Origin: JAHHLP01 sp041609895
Lineage (GTDB): Bacteria; Bacteroidota; Rhodothermia; Rhodothermales; JABDKH01
Assembly (NCBI GenBank): GCA_041609895.1
Contig: JBFIPX010000054.1
Coordinates: 1-18,176 of the forward strand
Direction of reading: 5' to 3'
DNA: 18,176 nucleotides
Positions 1 to 9,655 of the stretch are shown here, in pieces. Each line of letters opens with the position of its first letter. The first letter of the stretch is position 1. The translations under genes were made by a program, and so were the position numbers. Below the pieces are notes generated by a model. The model searched no databases. It was not told the DNA's origin and saw only the letters and a list, made by a program, of their open reading frames with translations.

Positions 1-1
1 G

Positions 2-481
2 CGGCTCACGCTATACCTCGGTCATGCGGTGCTCGCGGTAGCCGTCGCCTTCCTTTTTATACTCGCGGGGTCGGGACTCGGCAGCCTGGTGTCCTCCAGA
101 ATCGCTGCAACCCGAAAAGTTATGGGGTGGGTAGCTATAGCGATCAGTGTAGCCATCGTACTTCTGACATTTCTCCTGCCCATAATCCTCCGTTCCACTA
201 TTCATCTTGACGAGATAGCAAAGATTGCTATCGCCGCAACAGCTTTCGGGCCGGTCGCGGTCGCAATGGGGATGCCCTTTCCGCTTGGACTCCGATTACT
301 GTCGCGAGTTGAGGCTACGCATGTTCCCTGGGCGTGGGGAGTGAACGGCAGCATCTCCGTAGTAAGTACCGCACTTGCTACGCTCGTCATGGTCGAGTTC
401 GGCGCAATTGCTGTACTTCTTTCCGCAGCCGCAGCATACGGAGCGGTGGCGTTCAGCACCTTCACAGGGGTTGATTCCTGA
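2..481 (+). CDS. Spermidine synthase-like integral membrane protein, C-terminal part (5' end outside window)
   Basis: The reading frame is open from the left edge (it reads RLTLYLGHAVLA before the first possible GTG at 29), so this is the end of a larger gene and not a 150-residue protein. What remains is very hydrophobic, with about four membrane segments. It carries two motifs I associate with the C-terminal membrane region of fused spermidine synthase/transporter-like proteins: MGMPFPLGLR and PWAWGVNGSISVVSTALA. In that family a SAM-binding aminopropyltransferase-like domain normally precedes this region, but it lies outside the window and cannot be checked. Substrate and activity are unknown; many relatives are not proven polyamine enzymes. 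The gene ends in TGA and converges on the leftward operon that ends at 674. The family call is moderately sure; the partial status is certain. Confidence 0.6.
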   Translation, partial: RLTLYLGHAVLAVAVAFLFILAGSGLGSLVSSRIAATRKVMGWVAIAISVAIVLLTFLLPIILRSTIHLDEIAKIAIAATAFGPVAVAMGMPFPLGLRLLSRVEATHVPWAWGVNGSISVVSTALATLVMVEFGAIAVLLSAAAAYGAVAFSTFTGVDS

Positions 482-673
482 TCGCCCTCGGAGGGTTCTG
501 GTCCTACTCACCGAGGCCACCCTGTCGCAGATTATCTCTCATGAGGGTGCCCGGGTTGCTACCGCCTGGTCGGCGAGACCGGGTAGGCCGTGTTTGACGG
601 GCACGAACGGCGAATCACGCTTCGTGATCCAACCGCGTGCTTGAAATGACCGCCCACACCAGCCTGAGCAAAC
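482..673. other. Convergent intergenic region with weak hairpins
   Basis: This gap separates two genes that converge, so a bidirectional terminator would be expected. I see a stem CCTGGTC/GACCGGG (565-571 with 577-583, one G-T wobble, 5-nt loop) and a small perfect hairpin ATCACG-CTT-CGTGAT (614-628). Neither is followed by a convincing T-run on either strand, so a terminator is only a guess. No coding signal is seen. Confidence 0.25.
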
Positions 674-1534
674 TTACTGGCGAACGGCAGAGATGCGGTC
701 CGTTAGGACGCTGTACATCTCGTGCAAAGTCTGTCGGTCAAGGCTTTTGGCGTCGATCTGCCTATCAAAGGGATCGAAGAGTTGGCATCCTTTTTCGGGC
801 GAGAGCAATGGAGCAGGCCCGGATCGCGTATCGCCTTCCGACGACATGCCCTCCGGAATCGTTTCGGCGCTCAGCGAATGGATCGCGTCTATCGTCCGGT
901 CCACAGCGGAGGCGTCACCGGCCCGCCATTGCGCGAATCCACGGAGCAGAAGTGCCCTGGTACTGGCCGGGTTCGATACAAGTACGTCGCCAAAGTAGGT
1001 CAACGCTGAATCCATGGCCCCGCTGACCAGGTGCAGCTCGCCAAGGCGAAGGAGGCCCCCCGTTTCCTCGCGGTTAAGCCGGACCGCCTGCCTAAATCCT
1101 GACTCCGCCCTGGTAAGGTCGAACAGATCCGATGATGGTTCACACAGATACAGGGTGCCAAGCTGAAGGAAGCCGCGTGAGCTGGAGGGGTTGATTCTGG
1201 TCAACGCGATCCAGGAAGTCTCGGCGACCTTCGTCTGCCCCAGTTCGAGCGCAACGTTTCCCATGTAGTAGAGTGCATCCTCGTGGGTCGAATCATGCGT
1301 CAGAGCTCGCCCATAGCTACGCAAAGCATTCTCGTACTCACCCGACAGCCGCTGGCGGGTCGCTTCCCGGTAGGACCTCCAAAACGCCATCACGCTGTCG
1401 CGCTGAGCACTTATGGTTTCCTCTGCGGCAGTGCCGTTGCCGCCGCCGGGCCCACACCCGAGCGAGCCTGCCAATGACGTTAGGAACGCCACGACAAACA
1501 CGCGACTGACCCTATGAATCCTGTGCCGACTCAT
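674..1534 (-). CDS. TPR-repeat probable lipoprotein
   Basis: This is a 286-residue exported tetratricopeptide-repeat protein, third gene of the cytochrome/FG-GAP operon. A basic N-terminus and hydrophobic stretch (residues 11-25) end in SLGC, so Cys27 is a likely lipidation site, although Ser at -3 is not the classical lipobox residue. A Gly/Glu-rich linker follows. Residues about 52-205 hold four or five TPR-like helix pairs, with the usual small residue and Tyr/Ala/Leu spacing (for example GEYENALRSYGRAL and GNVALELGQ). The last 80 residues show no motif I recognise. I chose ATG at 1534 over the TTG one codon upstream. The start overlaps the end of the preceding FG-GAP gene by 23 nt, which suggests translational coupling. 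TPR proteins are usually scaffolds, so a role in assembling or anchoring the envelope complex made by this operon is inference. Confidence 0.75.
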   Translation of the reverse strand: MSRHRIHRVSRVFVVAFLTSLAGSLGCGPGGGNGTAAEETISAQRDSVMAFWRSYREATRQRLSGEYENALRSYGRALTHDSTHEDALYYMGNVALELGQTKVAETSWIALTRINPSSSRGFLQLGTLYLCEPSSDLFDLTRAESGFRQAVRLNREETGGLLRLGELHLVSGAMDSALTYFGDVLVSNPASTRALLLRGFAQWRAGDASAVDRTIDAIHSLSAETIPEGMSSEGDTRSGPAPLLSPEKGCQLFDPFDRQIDAKSLDRQTLHEMYSVLTDRISAVRQ

Positions 1535-3329
1535 CAAGGGTAATCATCTGATTCGACTTGATCCCCGTATGCAGTGATGTGAGGCCGGACGGCCACCTGA
1601 CCTCTACACTATCGACAATGGTGGACGCTCCAAGGCCGAAGTGAGCCACAAGGCTGTTTTGTGAGAGATAGGAAGACTGCGAGCCCACCTCCTGCACATA
1701 CACTTCCTCACCTGCGACAACTCGAATCCGCGCTCCGACTCCCTCGCGATTACTTCTGTCACCGCGCAATCGCACGGCGAGCCACCGGTTATCGGGATGC
1801 CCGGTGTTTGCATAGAGCTGCGCATTGCTACCATGATTCGAGATAATAAAGTCGAGATCGCCATCGTTGTCGAAGTCGGCATACGCTGCTCCTCTTCCGA
1901 CCTGAGTCTGTTGAAAAACAGGCCCCGAAGAGGCAGACGCGTCGAAGAAGCCCTCTTCAATTCCGCCGTTCCAGAAGAGCATGTCCGTCATCGGAATCAA
2001 CTCTTCCGGCCGCTCGCTCTGCTGGAGCGTGCTTCCGTTGGCGACGAAGATATCAGGGCGGCCGTCGTTGTCATAATCGAAAAAGAATGTGCCCCATCCG
2101 ACGAAGTCCAGTGCAATCTGCCCCAGTCCGACGCGATCGGCCTCGTCAATAAACCGTAGCAGCGTTCCGCCGGCAACACCCGACCTTTCACCGGATACGG
2201 TTCGAATGCGATTGCTGTACAAAGCGTTCTCCTGAGCAATCCAGTGGGTGATGAAAAGATCGAAATCCACATCGCCGTCCCAGTCTCCGACGGCAAGACC
2301 CATTGCCCCGCGATAATCAGCCACGAGCGACATATGGCTAATGTCCTCGAACACCTTACCGCTTACGTTCCGGTAAAGTGCATTGTCCGAAACATCGTTG
2401 GCGACGTACAGATCCGGCCATCCGTCCTCGTCGAAGTCCGCCCAGACAGCAGAAAGGCTGCGGCCATCCGGATTGTCGACACCGAGCCACTTAGACACCT
2501 CCTCAAATGTGCCATCACCGAGGTTATGATACAGGAGATTCCGCTCTGGCATAAATGAGGACGGATTGATTCCGACGGGCGATTCAACATCGTACTGAAG
2601 CGAAGACTTGCCCACCAGTTCGTCAACAAACCGAACGTATCCGGTAACGTAGACGTCGATCCAGCCGTCGCGATCGTAGTCGCCCCACGATGCCCCGGTC
2701 CAGAATCCGATGGGGCCGGCGACACCGGACTGTACGGATCGGTCCTCGAACGTTCCGTCGCCTCGGTTGCGGAATAGAGTGTTGGTGCCGTACGCGGTAA
2801 CCAAGAGATCGAGATGCCCATCGCGATCGTAGTCGGCCCAACTTGCTCCTGAGCATCGGCAGCGGAGGTCTACTCCGGCCTGTGAGCTGACGTCCTCGAA
2901 TCGGCCGTCGGCGGTGTTGCGATAAAGGACATTGTGCGCCTGCGACGCAAGCAATTCTTCGTCTGACATCGTGAGCGGCCCGGCGATGTTCGGGAGGTAG
3001 ACGTCCTGCCAACCGTCACTGTCGAAGTCTCCCCAGGCGACGCCGGAACCCATATCCTCGGGGAGGCGGCTCGTTCTCGTCCACGGAAAATGACGGAAGT
3101 CTATTCCGGCGGTCTCAGTAGCGTCATAAAACGTGATTGTCGGAGCATTCGGGCTGCCCTTTCTATCGAGTACCGACGTGATCCCTTCCACCTTTCCGCC
3201 AGGTACGTACGTGTCCTTTGAAAGCTGCGATAGAATGATCACCATCATCCCCGCGGCTGTCAGCAGGATGGCTAACGCCGACGTCACGAGAAGCCCCTTC
3301 CTTCGGCGCGGTAGACTCTGGAAACCCAT
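1512..3329 (-). CDS. CRTAC1-type FG-GAP/VCBS repeat protein with C-terminal ASPIC/UnbV domain
   Basis: This is a 605-residue envelope protein. After a basic tail, residues 12-33 form a signal anchor or signal peptide. Seven calcium-type DxDxDG-like motifs follow at about residues 101, 166, 217, 298, 349, 418 and 485 (for example DFDSDGWQD and DYDRDGHLD; the fifth, DWDGDVDFD, lacks the Gly). They are spaced as in FG-GAP/VCBS propeller blades, so one seven-bladed calcium-bound propeller is likely. Residues about 530-595 match the ASPIC/UnbV domain (GVGARIRVVAG, SQSSYLSQNS, HFGLG, VDSVEVRWPSG). The domain pair defines the bacterial CRTAC1-like family, whose biochemical role is poorly known; binding or adhesion is usually assumed. 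The gene starts 2 nt after the cytochrome stop, with an AAAGG Shine-Dalgarno inside the end of that gene, and overlaps the TPR gene downstream. It is therefore firmly part of a three-gene operon and may be a partner or substrate-binding subunit of the cytochrome (inference). Confidence 0.88.
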   Translation of the reverse strand: MGFQSLPRRRKGLLVTSALAILLTAAGMMVIILSQLSKDTYVPGGKVEGITSVLDRKGSPNAPTITFYDATETAGIDFRHFPWTRTSRLPEDMGSGVAWGDFDSDGWQDVYLPNIAGPLTMSDEELLASQAHNVLYRNTADGRFEDVSSQAGVDLRCRCSGASWADYDRDGHLDLLVTAYGTNTLFRNRGDGTFEDRSVQSGVAGPIGFWTGASWGDYDRDGWIDVYVTGYVRFVDELVGKSSLQYDVESPVGINPSSFMPERNLLYHNLGDGTFEEVSKWLGVDNPDGRSLSAVWADFDEDGWPDLYVANDVSDNALYRNVSGKVFEDISHMSLVADYRGAMGLAVGDWDGDVDFDLFITHWIAQENALYSNRIRTVSGERSGVAGGTLLRFIDEADRVGLGQIALDFVGWGTFFFDYDNDGRPDIFVANGSTLQQSERPEELIPMTDMLFWNGGIEEGFFDASASSGPVFQQTQVGRGAAYADFDNDGDLDFIISNHGSNAQLYANTGHPDNRWLAVRLRGDRSNREGVGARIRVVAGEEVYVQEVGSQSSYLSQNSLVAHFGLGASTIVDSVEVRWPSGLTSLHTGIKSNQMITLDESAQDS

Positions 3330-3331
3330 TA

Positions 3332-5395
<2,064 letters not shown>

Positions 5396-5416
5396 GTCGC
5401 GGTGTCTTCATGGTTG

Positions 5417-5460
5417 GTTGCGACTTTAGCCGGGCGAGCGCAGCCCGGGTAGCACGCAAC
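5417..5460. repeat. Nested inverted repeat upstream of cytochrome operon
   Basis: Two nested pairs of arms share one centre: outer GTTGCG (5417-5422) with CGCAAC (5455-5460), inner CCGGGC (5430-5435) with GCCCGG (5443-5448). Internal loops are 7 and 6 nt and the terminal loop is 7 nt. The element lies 22-65 nt upstream of the cytochrome start, in its probable 5' leader or promoter region. It could be an operator or an RNA stem; function is not shown. Confidence 0.4.
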
Positions 5461-5489
5461 ACTATCATAGGTCGGACTCTATGCTGGTA

Positions 5490-5528
5490 GTGGATCCCTT
5501 GAGATTCGCGTAGGCGAAAACCCTCCAC
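5490..5528. repeat. Second nested inverted repeat in the cytochrome upstream region
   Basis: GTGGA (5490-5494) pairs with TCCAC (5524-5528), enclosing TTCGC (5505-5509) with GCGAA (5514-5518) around a 4-nt loop. It lies about 95-135 nt upstream of the cytochrome start and 110 nt downstream of the amidotransferase stop, both genes running leftward. It may be a terminator of the amidotransferase (no strong T-run) or part of the operon's regulatory region. Confidence 0.3.
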
Positions 5529-5641
5529 GATGTAGGTGGCAGGGGCGTGCTTGTCGCAGCGCGCAACAACGACCTGCTGCACTTATTCGAGCAGAGGTGA
5601 AGAGAAATTACGAGCGCTGACCGCTTCGCCAGATCTCGTTG

Positions 5642-6379
5642 TCAGGAGTCGGCACGAAGGCCAACGGTATCTGTGACAAAGCGACGTAAGAGTGTTGAGG
5701 CTGCCGGTGATGGACGAAAGTTCGCAAGAATCTCATCGAGGCTGTCCCCGAACCCCTCTCGCTCGTAACCCTTCGCGTACATGATAGTTCGTTCACGATT
5801 AGCCTCCATCGACAGTTCGGGGTGAAACTGTGTCAGGTAGAATTGCTTGCCTCGAACTCTTGCTGCCTGAAACTCGTTGCGCTTTGTTCGGCCAAGGTTG
5901 ACCAGATTCGAGGGCAATGTGGCGGCATGGTCTACGTGGCCGAACTGAGCAGCGAAGATCCGCGGCACCGTGTTGAAGAGAGAATCGTCACAGCCGTCCT
6001 TTGAAACTATGACGTCGAACGTACCGATCTCCGCTCTGACTTTTTCTGTTCCGATACGTCCACCGCAGGCCGCGACCGTAGCCTGAAACCCAAAGCAGGA
6101 GGCGAATACCGGGGTATCTGTGAGCGTAAGCCGGCCCATGGTATCGATAAAATCACGCAGCCACCTGTGTCTGGACGCATCGCGGATTCGAAAATCACCC
6201 GAACCCCCAACAAGGACGCAGTCAGCAGACGCGAGGCGCGAAGCGGGCGGGGCTCCGCTCAGCAGATCCCACACCACTATTTCCCCTAGGGCGACTCCGA
6301 TGACCTGAGCAAAGGACAATCGCTCGTGCGCGGCCGCCCGATCGCTTTGGTTGCGTGCCTGGAGGAGAAGAAATTCCAC
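5642..6379 (-). CDS. Class I glutamine amidotransferase-like protein
   Basis: This is a 245-residue cytoplasmic protein with the class I glutamine amidotransferase (GATase1) fold. The nucleophile elbow is CFGFQ with Cys95, preceded by the strand PVFAS. The His/Glu of the triad sit in QFHPE (His186, Glu188). An oxyanion-type segment VGGSGDF lies near residues 57-63. Length and single-domain build match stand-alone GMP-synthase-like or gamma-glutamyl-hydrolase-like amidotransferases, so it has no fused synthetase domain and its acceptor is unknown. Such proteins hydrolyse glutamine or gamma-glutamyl compounds. The GTG start at 6379 is chosen because EFLLLQARN is a typical first strand and no better start lies upstream; no good Shine-Dalgarno is seen. 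It is divergent from the permease gene at 6525 and lies 246 nt upstream of the cytochrome operon on the same strand, too far to assume co-transcription. Confidence 0.82.
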   Translation of the reverse strand: MEFLLLQARNQSDRAAAHERLSFAQVIGVALGEIVVWDLLSGAPPASRLASADCVLVGGSGDFRIRDASRHRWLRDFIDTMGRLTLTDTPVFASCFGFQATVAACGGRIGTEKVRAEIGTFDVIVSKDGCDDSLFNTVPRIFAAQFGHVDHAATLPSNLVNLGRTKRNEFQAARVRGKQFYLTQFHPELSMEANRERTIMYAKGYEREGFGDSLDEILANFRPSPAASTLLRRFVTDTVGLRADS

Positions 6380-6452
6380 TTCTGAGGATTTGAACCGCGA
6401 TGAGAGGCGAAATCAAGGATTAAGATAATGGCAACCTGAGCATCTGCGGCGC

Positions 6453-6478
6453 TTGTCCCTCCTCGTTTCCTATTTTTG
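6453..6478 (+). promoter_or_regulatory. Candidate Bacteroidota-type promoter for the APC permease
   Basis: TATTTTTG at 6471-6478 matches the Bacteroidota -7 consensus TAnnTTTG exactly. A TTG at 6453-6455 could serve as the -33 element, but the 15-nt spacing is shorter than usual. Transcription would start near 6484, leaving a leader of about 40 nt before the ATG at 6525. A chance match is possible. Confidence 0.35.
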
Positions 6479-6524
6479 ATGCGAAGCCTCGCATCCCCGA
6501 CCTCCCATCTCCACGTCAATCGAT

Positions 6525-8651
6525 ATGCCCGTGGTATCAAAATCGAATCGCCTGAAGAAAGAACTTGGGCTCTTCGACGTCTATGCGATATGTACGGGCG
6601 CGATGTTCAGCTCAGGCTTCTTTCTGCTACCAGGGCTGGCGGCAGCGAAGTCGGGTCCTGCCGTGGTCATCGCGTACCTGATAGCCGGCGTCCTGATTCT
6701 TCCGGCGATGTTCAGCCAGGCAGAGCTCAGCACGGCGCTGCCGCGCGCAGGCGGGACCTACTATTTCCTGGATAGGAGCCTCGGGCCCATGATGGGAACG
6801 ATCGGCGGCCTCGGCACCTTCCTTGCCCTGACCTTGAAGACAGCCTTTGCGCTGATTGGAATTGGCGCGTATGCCGCCCTGTTCATAGAGCTTCCGATCA
6901 AGCCGGTGGCCATCGCCCTAACCGTAGTATTTGTAGTCATCAACGTAGTCGGCGCCAAGGAGACCAGCGGACTACAGCGCGGCCTTGTCGTCGTACTGCT
7001 CTCCGTCATGGCTTTCTTCATCGTGCAGGGCTTTCACGAGATCATCTTCGAACAACCGACTGGCGTCACCAGAAGACAGTTTACTCCTTTCAGCCCGTTC
7101 GGAATAGATGGCCTCCTTGAGACCGTCGGTTTCGTATTCGTTTCGTACGCCGGTTTGACGAAGGTCGCCAGCGTCGCCGAAGAAGTGAGGAACCCGGAGC
7201 GCAACATTCCGCTCGGAATGACACTGTCTCTTGTGTCGACGACTTTTGTATACGTGGCGGGAATCTTCATCATGGTTGCCATCCTTGATCCGGCTGAGTT
7301 TCGGTCCGACTTGACGCCCGTAGCAACTGCCGCCGAGGCGTTCTTCGACTGGCTTCCAGATCCGGTGGGACTGCTGCTGATCGTGGCTGCGGCGCTCGCC
7401 GCGTTCGCGTCGACCGGTAATGCAGGCGTGATGTCGGCGTCCCGTTATCCGCTTGCGATGGCACGCGACCGACTTGTGCCGCCCGCGCTTGCTCACCTCG
7501 GGCGTTTCCAGACCCCGACGCGGTCGATAATGGTGACCGGTGCATTGATGGTCGTCTTCATCGTTGTTCTCGATGAGGAGGGCATCGCAAAACTGGCGAG
7601 TGCGTTTCAGCTGTTCATATTCTTACTGCTGAATCTCGCAGTCGTGGTGATGCGCGAGAGCAAAATCGTTTCCTACGACCCCGGCTATCGGTCTCCCCTG
7701 TATCCATGGATGCAGGTTGCCGGCATCCTTTCTTCTCTGGCGCTGATCATCTACATGGGATGGTTGGCGATCGCTTTCACCGTCGGAGTCGTGCTGCTGT
7801 GTCTCGCATGGTACTACCGGTATGCGCAATCGAAAGTCATTCGCGATGGTGCTATATACCACTGGTTCAGCCGCCTCGGACAGCGGCGATATGACGAACT
7901 GGATCGCGAATTCCGAACGATCCTTAAGGAAAAGGGGCTTCGGGAAGAGGACCAGTTCGACGAGGTTGTCGCACGCGCGCGTGTCGTTGAACTGGCGGAT
8001 GACGAATCCTTCGAAGACCTCATCAGGCATGCCGCTGACCTGCTTGCGGACCGGCTTCCGCTTACTGCCGAACAGCTTGAGGAAGGATTCCTTCAGGGGA
8101 CCAAGACAGGAGCGACCCCGGTCGCGGGTGGAGCGGCTCTTCCGCACCTCCATGTCCTTGACATAGACCATCCCGAGATGGTATTGGCGCGGTCGCGCAT
8201 GGGGCTACAGATGGACGTCGTGGATGCGCTTGGCGGAGAGGAAGCTGCAGACGAGAGGGTACACGCGGTCTTTCTCCTCGTGTCGCCGGAAGAAGATCAT
8301 CGGCAGCACCTCCGGATGCTCGCGCAACTTGCCAACAAGGTCGACGAGGATGACTTCATGCAGACCTGGCTGCAGGCGACCAGCGCTGCACACTTGAAGG
8401 AACTCCTGCTGGAAGATGCCAACTACCTGACGGTCCGCGTCCGGTCGGACGGCCGTTCGGGTGAACTTGCAGGCAAGGCCCTCAAGGATCTGAGCTTGCC
8501 GGCCAATTCCTTAATCGCCATCATTCGGAGGGGGGATCGGATGATCGTTCCCGGTGGAAACACCGTCCTCGAAGAGAATGACCGAATCACCTTCATCGGA
8601 GACCCGGAGGCGCTGCGGAGCCTGCGCCGCGACTATTCGGGCGACGTGTAA
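6525..8651 (+). CDS. APC-superfamily permease fused to PTS EIIA-like and RCK_C domains
   Basis: This is a 708-residue inner-membrane transporter. Residues about 13-432 form roughly twelve membrane helices with amino acid/polyamine/cation permease features: an N-terminal GLFDVYAICTGAMFSSGFF helix with its small-residue break, and SVAEEVRNPERNIP in the middle. After a charged linker, residues about 485-630 resemble a fructose/mannitol-type PTS EIIA domain. These include GATPVAGGAALPH with His541 at the place of the phosphorylated His, and AVFLLVSPEEDHRQHLRMLAQLA. Residues about 632-705 are a TrkA-C/RCK_C ligand-binding domain (LTVRV, SLIAIIRRG, VLEENDRITFIGD). The cytosolic tail is probably a regulatory gate sensing a small ligand or phosphorylation; that is inference, and the transported substrate is not evident. 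The ATG start is well placed for the first helix. No Shine-Dalgarno is visible. PPK2 follows 191 nt downstream on the same strand. Confidence 0.87.
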   Translation: MPVVSKSNRLKKELGLFDVYAICTGAMFSSGFFLLPGLAAAKSGPAVVIAYLIAGVLILPAMFSQAELSTALPRAGGTYYFLDRSLGPMMGTIGGLGTFLALTLKTAFALIGIGAYAALFIELPIKPVAIALTVVFVVINVVGAKETSGLQRGLVVVLLSVMAFFIVQGFHEIIFEQPTGVTRRQFTPFSPFGIDGLLETVGFVFVSYAGLTKVASVAEEVRNPERNIPLGMTLSLVSTTFVYVAGIFIMVAILDPAEFRSDLTPVATAAEAFFDWLPDPVGLLLIVAAALAAFASTGNAGVMSASRYPLAMARDRLVPPALAHLGRFQTPTRSIMVTGALMVVFIVVLDEEGIAKLASAFQLFIFLLLNLAVVVMRESKIVSYDPGYRSPLYPWMQVAGILSSLALIIYMGWLAIAFTVGVVLLCLAWYYRYAQSKVIRDGAIYHWFSRLGQRRYDELDREFRTILKEKGLREEDQFDEVVARARVVELADDESFEDLIRHAADLLADRLPLTAEQLEEGFLQGTKTGATPVAGGAALPHLHVLDIDHPEMVLARSRMGLQMDVVDALGGEEAADERVHAVFLLVSPEEDHRQHLRMLAQLANKVDEDDFMQTWLQATSAAHLKELLLEDANYLTVRVRSDGRSGELAGKALKDLSLPANSLIAIIRRGDRMIVPGGNTVLEENDRITFIGDPEALRSLRRDYSGDV

Positions 8652-8842
8652 TCGGGGACCGCTGCCCTGCCCGAATTCAGAACGCAATACTGACTAATCT
8701 TCAAAGGGAATGCTGATCGAGTTTCGGATCTTAACTTGGGACGGGATCCAGATCATTCCTCAGTCATACCGATGGTTGAATCTGCCACAAGTGCGGCCCG
8801 CATAACCGAACCGAACTCAAGACCCAACTAATCCCTAAGAAC
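8652..8842. other. Intergenic region between permease and PPK2, nothing recognised
   Basis: No convincing hairpin terminator, promoter or RNA gene is seen. An AAAGGGA immediately before an ATG at 8710 opens a 31-codon frame ending at 8805, but the ribosome site is too close to the ATG and the peptide resembles nothing I know. Confidence 0.4.
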
Positions 8843-9409
8843 ATGGGTGACAAAGCAACCGCCGTGGGCGATTCGACCCGATCAATCTCCAGGAAGGATT
8901 ACGAGTCTGAGCTAAAGCGGCTTCACCTCGAACTCGTCAAATTGCAGCGATGGGTCATAGAGAACAAACTCAAGATCGTTGTGATTTTCGAGGGTCGGGA
9001 TGCTGCCGGCAAGGGAGGCACTATTAAGCGCATTACCGCGCCGCTGAATCCGCGCGTTTGCCGCGTTGTAGCCCTGCCGGCACCTACCGAGCGTGAGAGA
9101 ACCCAGTGGTATTTCCAGCGCTACGTAACCCACCTGCCGGCAGGTGGCGAAATCGTTCTCTTTGATCGCAGTTGGTACAACCGGGCCGGGGTCGAGCGTG
9201 TCATGGGCTTCTGCACCGAGGAAGAGTACCTCGAGTTCATGCGGTCATGCCCGGAGTTCGAACGCATGCTTGTGCGCTCGGGAATCAAGCTGATCAAGTA
9301 TTGGTTTTCGGTGTCCGACGACGAGCAGGAACGTCGCTTTCGATCCCGTATCGAGGATAGGACGAAGCGATGGAAGCTGAGCGACGTGGATCTGGCGGGC
9401 AGGCAGTAG
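8843..9409 (+). CDS. ppk2: Polyphosphate kinase 2, interrupted: N-terminal 188 residues up to an in-frame TAG
   Basis: PPK2 enzymes transfer phosphate between polyphosphate and nucleotides in the cytoplasm. This frame has the family's hallmarks: Walker A GRDAAGKGGT (residues 51-60, Lys57), the substrate segment PTERERTQWYFQRY, Walker B LFDRSWYNRAGVE with Asp108, and the lid region RRFRSRIEDRTKRWKLS. It stops at TAG (9407-9409) just after DVDLAGRQ, where the family normally continues with a residue followed by W-V-x-Y-S-x-A-K-D. The same frame does continue in exactly that way after the stop (next entry), so this is one gene split by a single nonsense codon and not a short natural variant. The missing part includes conserved basic residues, so the 188-residue product is probably inactive. 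A sequencing error or rare readthrough would restore a 270-residue enzyme of normal length. Confidence 0.85.
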   Translation: MGDKATAVGDSTRSISRKDYESELKRLHLELVKLQRWVIENKLKIVVIFEGRDAAGKGGTIKRITAPLNPRVCRVVALPAPTERERTQWYFQRYVTHLPAGGEIVLFDRSWYNRAGVERVMGFCTEEEYLEFMRSCPEFERMLVRSGIKLIKYWFSVSDDEQERRFRSRIEDRTKRWKLSDVDLAGRQ

Positions 9410-9655
9410 TGGGTCCAGTATTCACAGGCAAAGGACCAGATGTTCCTTTATACGGACACGATTGAAGCACCCTGGTACGTCGTAAACGCCGACAACAAGA
9501 GACGCGCCCGCTTGAACTGCATTCATCATCTACTCTCTCTAATACCCTACGAGGACATCAGGCCGAAACCGATCGACCTGCCGCCGAGGCAGGAAGATAC
9601 AGGGTACGTGCGTCCGAGTCAGGAGCACCAACGTTTTGTGCCGGAGGTCTTCTAG
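9410..9655 (+). pseudogene. ppk2: PPK2 C-terminal remnant, same frame downstream of the TAG
   Basis: Directly after the TAG, with no frame change, the sequence reads WVQYSQAKDQMF, then APWYVV, ADNKRRARLNCI, HHLLSLIPYED, and ends FVPEVF before TAG at 9653-9655. These are the expected last 81 residues of PPK2, all well preserved, with no further stop or frameshift. That suggests the nonsense change is very recent, is an assembly or sequencing error, or is tolerated. An internal ATG at 9440 has no ribosome site and would not make a folded domain alone. Confidence 0.75.

Noticed and set aside
7623..8171. 182-codon minus-strand frame opposite the permease tail (with a 174-codon one at 6972-7496)
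   Set aside because: The plus-strand frame shows clear permease, EIIA-like and RCK_C motifs across the same bases. The antisense products are basic and low in motif content.
8710..8805. 31-codon frame with an AAAGGGA just before its ATG
   Set aside because: The ribosome site is too close to the ATG, the peptide has no hydrophobic or family feature, and there is no sign of selection.
9407..9409. Recoding of TAG as an amino acid in this organism
   Set aside because: The cytochrome, FG-GAP and sensor kinase genes and PPK2 itself all end in TAG at expected C-termini, so TAG is a normal stop here.
9410..9655. The PPK2 C-terminal part as an independent gene starting at ATG 9440
   Set aside because: It begins within a conserved helix of PPK2, has no ribosome site and continues the upstream frame exactly; it is the tail of the same gene.
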